DNA from: Zea mays
Taxonomy: Eukaryota; Streptophyta; Magnoliopsida; Poales; Poaceae
DNA length: 64,000 nt
Direction: 5' to 3'
Assembly: GCF_902167145.1 (NCBI RefSeq)
Contig: NC_050105.1
Coordinates: forward strand, 142,275,988 to 142,339,987
This document shows, piece by piece, positions 58,043-64,000 of the stretch. Positions within the stretch are counted from its first letter, which is position 1, and the number at the start of each line of letters is the position of its first letter. The translations under genes were made by a program, and so were the position numbers. Under the pieces are notes generated by a model. The model worked only from the letters and a program-made list of their open reading frames with translations, searched no databases and had not been told where the DNA came from.

Positions 58043-61000
58043 TCAATCCAGGTTCCGCGAATCTAAGACATTTAGCTCACTACGCAGCCTGCAAAAGGTC
58101 TTCTCATCTAGAGGCTTGGTAAAGATATCGGCTAGCTGGTTCTCGGTGCTAACATGAAACACTTCGATATCTCCCTTTTGCTGGTGGTCTCTCAAAAAGT
58201 GATGCCGGATGTCTATGTGCTTTGTGCGGCTGTGTTCAACAGGATTTTCCGCCATGCGGATAGCACTCTCATTGTCACATAGGAGTGGGACTTTGCTCAG
58301 ATTGTAGCCAAAGTCCCTGAGGGTTTGCCTCATCCAAAGTAGTTGCGCGCAACACTGTCCTGCGGCAACATACTCGGCCTCAGCGGTGGATAGGGCAACG
58401 GAAGTTTGTTTCTTAGAGTTCCATGACACCAGGGACCTTCCTAAGAATTGGCACGTCCCCGATGTACTCTTCCTATCGACCTTACATCCAGCATAGTCGG
58501 AGTCTGAGTATCCAACTAAGTCAAAGGTAGACCCCTTTGGATACCAGAGCCCGAAGCAAGGCGTAGCAACCAAATATCTAAGAATTCGCTTCACCGCCAC
58601 TAAGTGACACTCCTTAGGATCGGATTGAAATCTAGCACACATGCATACGCTAAGCATAATATCCGGTCTACTAGCACATAAGTAAAGCAAAGAACCTATC
58701 ATTGACCGGTATGCTTTTTGATCAACGGACTTACCTCCTTTGTTGAGGTCGGTGTGTCCGTCGGTCCCCATCGGAGTCTTTGCGGGCTTGGCGTCCTTCA
58801 TCCCAAACCGCTTTAGCAGATCTTGCGTGTACTTCGTTTGGGAGATGAAGGTGCCGTCCTTGAGTTGCTTCACTTGGAACCCAAGGAAGTAGTTCAACTC
58901 GCCCATCATCGACATCTCGAATTTCTGCGTCATCACCCTGCTAAACTCTTCACAAGACTTTTGGTTAGTAGAACCAAATATTATGTCATCGACATAAATT
59001 TGGCACACAAACAAATCACCATCACATGTCTTTGTAAAAAGAGTTGGATCGGCTTTCCCAACCTTGAAAGCATTAGCAATTAAAAAGTCTCTAAGGCATT
59101 CATACCATGCTCTTGGGGCTTGCTTAAGTCCATAGAGCGCCTTAGAGAGCTTACACACATGGTCGGGGTACCGTTCATCCTCGAAGCCAGGGGGTTGCTC
59201 TACGTACACCTCCTCCTTGATTGGCCCGTTTAGGAAAGCGCTCTTCACATCCATTTGGAACAACCTGAAAGAATGGTGAGCAGCATATGCTAGCAAGATA
59301 CGAATTGATTCTAGCCTAGCCACAGGAGCAAAAGTCTCCTCAAAGTCCAAACCTGCGACTTGGGCATAACCTTTTGCCACAAGTCGAGCTTTGTTCCTTG
59401 TCACCACCCCGTGCTCGTCCTGTTTGTTGCGGAACACCCACTTGGTTCCCACAACGTTTTGCTTCGGACGAGGCACCAGTGTCCAAACTTCATTGCGCTT
59501 GAAGTTGTTTAGCTCCTCTTGCATGGCCAACACCCAATCCGGATCTAGCAAGGCCTCTTCTACCCTGAAAGGCTCAATAGAAGAGACAAAGGAGTAATGC
59601 TCACAAAAATTAACTAATCGAGATCGAGTAGTTACTCCCTTGCTAATGTCACCCAGAATTTGGTCGACGGGATGATCCCTTTGAATCATCGCTCGAACTT
59701 GGGTTGGAGGTGCCGGTTGCGCTTCTTCCTCCATCACATGATCATCTTGTGCTCCCCCTTGATCACACGCCTCCTGTTGATGAACATGTTCATCGTCTTG
59801 AGTTGGGGGATTCACCATAGTTGAGGAATAAGGTTGATCTTGCTCTTCTTGTTCCTGTGGTCGCACATCACCAATCGCCATGGTTCGTATAGCGGCCGTC
59901 GGAACATCTTCTTCATCTACATCATCAAGATCAACAACTTGCTCTCTTGGAGAGCCATTAGTCTCATCAAATACAACGTCGCTAGAGACTTCAACCAAAC
60001 CCGATGATTTGTTGAAGACTCTATACGCCTTTGTATTTGAGTCATAACCTAACAAAAACCCTTCTACAGCTTTGGGAGCAAACTTAGAATTTCTACCCTT
60101 CTTTACTAGAATGTAGCATTTACTCCCAAATACACGAAAGTACGATACATTGGGTTTGTTACCGGTTAGTAGCTCATATGACGTCTTCTTGAGGAGGCGA
60201 TGAAGGTAGACCCTGTTGATGGCGTGGCAAGCCGTGTTCACGGCTTCCGTCCAAAAGCACTCGGGGGTCTTGAACTCTCCTAGCATCGTCCTCGCCATGT
60301 CGATGAGCGTCCTGTTCTTCCTCTCTACCACACCATTTTGCTGTGGTGTGTAGGGAGCGGAGAACTCGTGCTTGATCCCTTCTTCTTCAAGGAACTCCTC
60401 CACTTGAAGGTTCTTGAACTCGGACCCGTTGTCGCTCCTTATCTTTTTCACTTTGAGCTCAAACTCATTTTGAGCCCTCCTGAGGAAGCGCTTGAGGGTC
60501 CCTTGGGTTTCAGACTTATCCTGCAAAAAGAACACCCAAGTGAAGCGGGAAAAGTCATCAACAATAACTAGACCATACTTACTTCCCCCTATGCTTAGAT
60601 AGGCGACGGGTCCGAAGAGATCCATATGCAGCAGCTCCAGGGGTCTTGAAGTGGTCATCACATTCTTGCTGTGATGCGCTCCTCCCACCTGTTTCCCTGC
60701 TTGACAAGCTGCACAAGGTCTATCTTTTTCGAAATGAACATTGGTTAGACCTATCACATGTTCTCCCTTTAGAAGCTTGTGGAGGTTCTTCATCCCCACA
60801 TGTGCTAAGCGGCGATGCCACAGCCAGCCCATGCAAGTCTTAGCCATTAAGCATGCATCTAGACCGGCCTCTTCTTTTGCAAAATCAACTAAATAAAGTT
60901 TGCCGTCTAATACACCCTTAAAAGCTAGTGAACCATCACTTCTTCTAAAGACAGACACATCTACATTTGTAAATAAACAATTATATCCTATTTGACATAA

Positions 61001-61249
61001 TTGACTGACAGATAGCAAATTATATCCAAGACTCTCCACTAAGAATACATTTGATATAGAATGCTCATTAGAAATTGCAATTTTACCTAGCCCTTTTACC
61101 TTGCTTTGATTCCCATCACCGAATATGATTGAATCTTGGGAATCCTTATTCTTGACGTAGGAGGTGAACATCTTCTTCTCCCCCGTCATATGGTTTGTGC
61201 ATCCGCTATCAATAATCCAGCTTGAGCCCCCGGATGCATAAACCTGCAA
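58043..61249 (-). CDS. Ji-like pol polyprotein (protease, integrase, RT, RNase H)
   Basis: 1068 codons open. Protease DSG at residues 14-16 (SSWIIDSGC); GAG-pre-integrase [15 protein letters not shown]; integrase with catalytic Asp, Asp and Glu in [16 protein letters not shown] and [11 protein letters not shown] core [13 protein letters not shown] and YVDD near residue 750; RNase H with [11 protein letters not shown] and the end VLDSRNLD. It copies element RNA into DNA and inserts it. No ATG opens the frame: it starts beside the gag stop, in the +1 frame, so it needs frameshifting or another route of expression. Confidence 0.9.
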   Translation of the reverse strand: MQVYASGGSSWIIDSGCTNHMTGEKKMFTSYVKNKDSQDSIIFGDGNQSKVKGLGKIAISNEHSISNVFLVESLGYNLLSVSQLCQIGYNCLFTNVDVSVFRRSDGSLAFKGVLDGKLYLVDFAKEEAGLDACLMAKTCMGWLWHRRLAHVGMKNLHKLLKGEHVIGLTNVHFEKDRPCAACQAGKQVGGAHHSKNVMTTSRPLELLHMDLFGPVAYLSIGGSKYGLVIVDDFSRFTWVFFLQDKSETQGTLKRFLRRAQNEFELKVKKIRSDNGSEFKNLQVEEFLEEEGIKHEFSAPYTPQQNGVVERKNRTLIDMARTMLGEFKTPECFWTEAVNTACHAINRVYLHRLLKKTSYELLTGNKPNVSYFRVFGSKCYILVKKGRNSKFAPKAVEGFLLGYDSNTKAYRVFNKSSGLVEVSSDVVFDETNGSPREQVVDLDDVDEEDVPTAAIRTMAIGDVRPQEQEEQDQPYSSTMVNPPTQDDEHVHQQEACDQGGAQDDHVMEEEAQPAPPTQVRAMIQRDHPVDQILGDISKGVTTRSRLVNFCEHYSFVSSIEPFRVEEALLDPDWVLAMQEELNNFKRNEVWTLVPRPKQNVVGTKWVFRNKQDEHGVVTRNKARLVAKGYAQVAGLDFEETFAPVARLESIRILLAYAAHHSFRLFQMDVKSAFLNGPIKEEVYVEQPPGFEDERYPDHVCKLSKALYGLKQAPRAWYECLRDFLIANAFKVGKADPTLFTKTCDGDLFVCQIYVDDIIFGSTNQKSCEEFSRVMTQKFEMSMMGELNYFLGFQVKQLKDGTFISQTKYTQDLLKRFGMKDAKPAKTPMGTDGHTDLNKGGKSVDQKAYRSMIGSLLYLCASRPDIMLSVCMCARFQSDPKECHLVAVKRILRYLVATPCFGLWYPKGSTFDLVGYSDSDYAGCKVDRKSTSGTCQFLGRSLVSWNSKKQTSVALSTAEAEYVAAGQCCAQLLWMRQTLRDFGYNLSKVPLLCDNESAIRMAENPVEHSRTKHIDIRHHFLRDHQQKGDIEVFHVSTENQLADIFTKPLDEKTFCRLRSELNVLDSRNLD

Positions 61250-61256
61250 GGCAAAT

Positions 61257-63641
61257 TTAGGCTTGGGTCTTAGGTACCCAACTCATGTTGGGTCCTACAA
61301 GGTTAGTGCAAATATCCTTAGGGACCCAAATGCAAGTCCTGTCTCCCTTGCATTTTGCCCCTAACTTCCTAGCAACTATTTTCCTATCCTTTCTACAAAT
61401 AGCAAAGGAAGTGTTTAAAGCACAATAAATTATAGAAGGTTCATTCACTACTTTCCTAGGAGCATGAATAACATTCTTTCTAGGCACATGAGCAATATTT
61501 CTCCTAGGCATATCCCTATCATGCTTATAAGAAGAACTAGAGGCAAACATGGCATGAGAATCATAAACATGTGAATCAAAATCACTATAAGCATTTCTAG
61601 CATTTCTCCTATCATAATACATAAAAGCATGGTTCTTTTTAGCATTACTAGCCATAGGGGCCTTCCCTTTCTCCTTGACGAAGATGGGAGCCTTATGGCT
61701 TGTTAAGTTCTTGGCCTCTCTCTTGAAGCCAAGACCATCCTTAATTGAGGGGTGTCTACCAACCGTATAGGCATCCCTTGCAAATTTTATTTTATCAACT
61801 TCATTCTTGCTAGTCTTAAGTTGGGCATTAAGACTAGCCACTTCCTTATTTAATTTGGAAATTAAAACTAGATGTTCACTACAGGCATCAACATCGAAAT
61901 CCTTACACCTAGTGCAAATCTTAACATGTTCTACACAAGAATTAGATTTATTTGCTACTTCTAACTTAGCATTTAAATCATTGTTAACACCTTGTAAAGT
62001 AGAAATGGTTTCATGACAAGTAGATAGTTCATAAGAAAGCATTTCATTTCTTTTTACTTCTAAAGCATATGATTTTTGTGCCTCTACAAATTTATCATGT
62101 TCATCATACAATAAATCCTCCTGCTTTTCTAAAAGCCTATCCTTTTCATTCAATGCATCAATCAATTCATTGATTTTATCTATCTTAGATCTATCTAAGC
62201 CCTTGAACAAGTATGAATAATCTATGTCATTATCACTAGACTCACTATCACTAGAAGAAGCATAAGTGGAGTCTTGAGTACTCACCTTCTTCTCCCTTGC
62301 CATAAGACATGTGAGACGCTCGTTGGGGAAGAGAGCCGATTTGTTGAAGGCAGTGGCGGCGAGTCCTTCGTTGTCGGAGTCGGAGGAGGAGCAATCCGAG
62401 TCCCACTCCTTTCCTAGATGCGCCTCGCCCTTTGCCTTCTTGTATTGCTTCTTCTTTTCTCTTTTGTTCCCCTTTTCCTGGTCACTTTCATTATCGGGAC
62501 AGTTAGCGATAAAATGACCAAGCTTACCGCATTTGAAGCATGAGCGCTTCCCCTTGGTCTTGGTCTTGCTTGGCTGCCCCTTGCGACCATTTAGCGCCGT
62601 CTTGAATCTCTTGATGATGAGAGCCATCTCTTCATCGTTGAGTCCGGCCGCCTCAATTTGTGCCACCTTGCTAGGTAGCGCCTCCTTGCTTCGTGTTGCC
62701 TTGAGAGCGAGAGGTTGCGGCTCGTTGATCGGACCATTCAAGGCGTCGTCCACATATCTCGCCTCCTTGATCATCATTCGCCCGCTAACAAATTTCCCAA
62801 GAACTTCTTCGGGCGACATCTTGGTGTACCTGGGATTTTCACGTATATTGTTCACTAAGTGAGGATCAAGAACGGTAAATGACCTTAGCATTAGGCGGAC
62901 GACGTCGTGGTCCGTCCATCGCGTGCTCCCGTAGCTTCTTATCTTGTTGATAAGGGTCTTGAGCCGATTATATGTTTGCGTTGGCTCCTCGCCCCTTATC
63001 ATTGCGAACCGTCCAAGCTCGCCCTCCACCAACTCCATCTTGGTGAGTAAGGTGACGTCGTTCCCCTCATGAGAAATCTTGAGGGTGTCCCAGATTTGCT
63101 TGGCGTTATCCAAGCCGCTCACCTTATGGTATTCATTCCTGCACAAGGAAGCTAGAAGAACAGTAGTAGCTTGTGCATTCTTATGAATTTGTTCATTAAT
63201 GAACATGGGACTATCCGAACTATCAAAATGCATTCCACTCTCTACAATCTCCCATATACTAGGATGGAGAGAGAATAGGTGACTACGCATTTTGTGGCTC
63301 CAAAATCCGTAGTCCTCTCCATCAAAGTGTGGGGGCTTGCCGAGTGGAATGGAGAGCAAATGAGAATGTGAACTTTGCGGAATACGAGAGTAATCAAAAG
63401 AAAAGTTCGAATTAACCGGTTTTCTTCTCTCGTAGTTGTTGTGGTCCTCGTCCTTTTGGGAAGAAGTAGACTCATCGCTGTCGTAGTAGACGATCTCCTT
63501 GATGCGTCTTGTCTTCTTCTTCTTCCCATCTCTTCGCTTGTGGCCCGAGCCCGAGTCATTGGACTTGTCATCCCTTGGCTCGTTGACGAAGGACTCCTTC
63601 TCCTTGTCGTTGATCACAATTCCCTTCCCCTTAGGATCCAT
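61257..63641 (-). CDS. Ji-like gag
   Basis: 794 codons from ATG at 63641 ([12 protein letters not shown]). Lys-rich start, gag core ([21 protein letters not shown], about 105-125), CCHC knuckle [15 protein letters not shown] near 368-382, then an acidic Ser stretch and a long Glu/Lys/Leu coiled coil (about 490-620). Forms the particle that holds element RNA. The long C-terminal extension is usual for Sireviruses. Stop at 61257-61259. Confidence 0.9.
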   Translation of the reverse strand: MDPKGKGIVINDKEKESFVNEPRDDKSNDSGSGHKRRDGKKKKTRRIKEIVYYDSDESTSSQKDEDHNNYERRKPVNSNFSFDYSRIPQSSHSHLLSIPLGKPPHFDGEDYGFWSHKMRSHLFSLHPSIWEIVESGMHFDSSDSPMFINEQIHKNAQATTVLLASLCRNEYHKVSGLDNAKQIWDTLKISHEGNDVTLLTKMELVEGELGRFAMIRGEEPTQTYNRLKTLINKIRSYGSTRWTDHDVVRLMLRSFTVLDPHLVNNIRENPRYTKMSPEEVLGKFVSGRMMIKEARYVDDALNGPINEPQPLALKATRSKEALPSKVAQIEAAGLNDEEMALIIKRFKTALNGRKGQPSKTKTKGKRSCFKCGKLGHFIANCPDNESDQEKGNKREKKKQYKKAKGEAHLGKEWDSDCSSSDSDNEGLAATAFNKSALFPNERLTCLMAREKKVSTQDSTYASSSDSESSDNDIDYSYLFKGLDRSKIDKINELIDALNEKDRLLEKQEDLLYDEHDKFVEAQKSYALEVKRNEMLSYELSTCHETISTLQGVNNDLNAKLEVANKSNSCVEHVKICTRCKDFDVDACSEHLVLISKLNKEVASLNAQLKTSKNEVDKIKFARDAYTVGRHPSIKDGLGFKREAKNLTSHKAPIFVKEKGKAPMASNAKKNHAFMYYDRRNARNAYSDFDSHVYDSHAMFASSSSYKHDRDMPRRNIAHVPRKNVIHAPRKVVNEPSIIYCALNTSFAICRKDRKIVARKLGAKCKGDRTCIWVPKDICTNLVGPNMSWVPKTQA

Positions 63642-63675
63642 CTCTTCGGGCGGTTAGTCCCTTTCTTGAAGAGAA

Positions 63676-63690
63676 CGGCTCTGATACCAA
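63676..63690 (-). other. Primer binding site of the Ji-like element
   Basis: ttggtatcagagccg on the minus strand, pairing with initiator tRNA-Met, one base inside the 5' LTR. Confidence 0.85.
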
Positions 63691-63691
63691 T

Positions 63692-64000
63692 TGAGAGCAC
63701 CTAGAGGGGGGGGGGGGGTGAATAGGTGATCCTGTAAAAACTTCAAACTTATAGCCACAAAACTTGATTAGGTGTTAGCACAGTTTATGCCAAGTGGCTA
63801 GAGAGGAGTCAAAACACAATAACCACAAGAATTCAATCAAGCACAGAGTGACACAGTGGTTTTATCCCGTGGTTCGGCCAAGACCAACGCTTGCCTACTC
63901 CACGTTGTGGCGTCCCAACGGACGAGGGTTGCAATCAACCCCTCTCAAGCGGTCCAAAGACCCACTTGAATACCACGGTGTTTTGTTTTCCTTTCACTAT
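63692..64000 (-). repeat. Ji-like 5' LTR, partial
   Basis: First 309 bases of the right-hand LTR. Identical by eye to 55986 onward apart from the length of the G run (two more bases), which suggests a very recent insertion. Confidence 0.9.

Larger units (their letters stand above)
55986..64000 (-). mobile_element. Ji-like Sirevirus (Ty1/copia), gag and pol intact, 5' LTR runs off the window
   Basis: Minus strand. LTR begins (element sense) TGAAAGGGAAATGTGCCC, as I remember for maize Ji, and ends GGTGCTCTCA. Same plan as the Opie-like element: LTR palindromes of caccggac type, several polypurine tracts, initiator-Met primer site. Gag (794 codons) and pol (1068 codons) are both open, so it may be autonomous. 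The left flank gives atttc as likely target duplication; the right flank is outside. Confidence 0.9.

Noticed and set aside
61250..61290. Short intron joining gag and pol of the Ji-like element
   Set aside because: The nearest GT donor (ggtacc) would make an intron of about 35 nt, too short for plants; a longer intron or frameshift remains open.

Overview
This is a plant nuclear window, most likely from maize (Zea mays) or a very close relative. The inference rests on nested LTR retrotransposons whose termini and coding look like the maize families Huck (Tat-lineage Ty3/gypsy) and Opie/Ji (Sirevirus Ty1/copia), on Tourist-, hAT- and Ds-like DNA elements, and on grass-type genes with GT-AG introns. 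No species identification could be run.

Layout. 1-5.5 kb: a tandem array, with units of about 1.64 kb, of U1 snRNA variant genes, each with a plant snRNA promoter (USE plus TATA-like box 32-33 nt apart). 5.52-8.85 kb: a solo LTR inserted in the last unit (TSD ggtgt). 8.9-10.5 kb: DNA-transposon debris and a further U1 copy cut short by a Sirevirus-like LTR remnant. 12.3-13.1 kb: a small organelle-type PPR gene on the minus strand. 13.1-15 kb: Ds-like, foldback and Tourist-like elements. 15.9-17.2 kb: an intact two-exon PR10/Bet v 1 gene followed by another near-complete U1 variant. 17.49-43.01 kb: one Huck-like element (TSD gtact, one-nucleotide-decayed 3' LTR end) that carries a 2.6 kb solo LTR (TSD agcag) in its protease region and a complete 9.5 kb Opie-like Sirevirus (TSD gcggg) in its reverse transcriptase. 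43-48 kb: two tandem copies of a three-exon gene for a secreted stand-alone peptidase-inhibitor-I9 (subtilisin-propeptide-like) protein, separated by a PR10 pseudogene fused to the 3' half of a U1 gene. 50.1-56 kb: a very recent tandem duplication of an R2R3-MYB gene (MYB58/63/MYB15-like), the second copy truncated at its C-terminus by the duplication junction. 55.99 kb to the end: a Ji-like Sirevirus with intact gag and pol, running off the window.

How the genes relate. Before the transposons arrived, the block PR10 - U1 - I9 inhibitor formed one module that was duplicated in tandem; the second PR10-U1 part then decayed by deletion. Secreted protease inhibitor and PR10 are both defence-type products, so the module may be a small defence cluster embedded in a dispersed U1 variant family; that functional link is inference. 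The MYB pair is a probable regulator of phenylpropanoid/lignin genes. Everything else is transposon sequence in several layers, which can be ordered by nesting: Huck first, then the solo LTR and Opie inside it.
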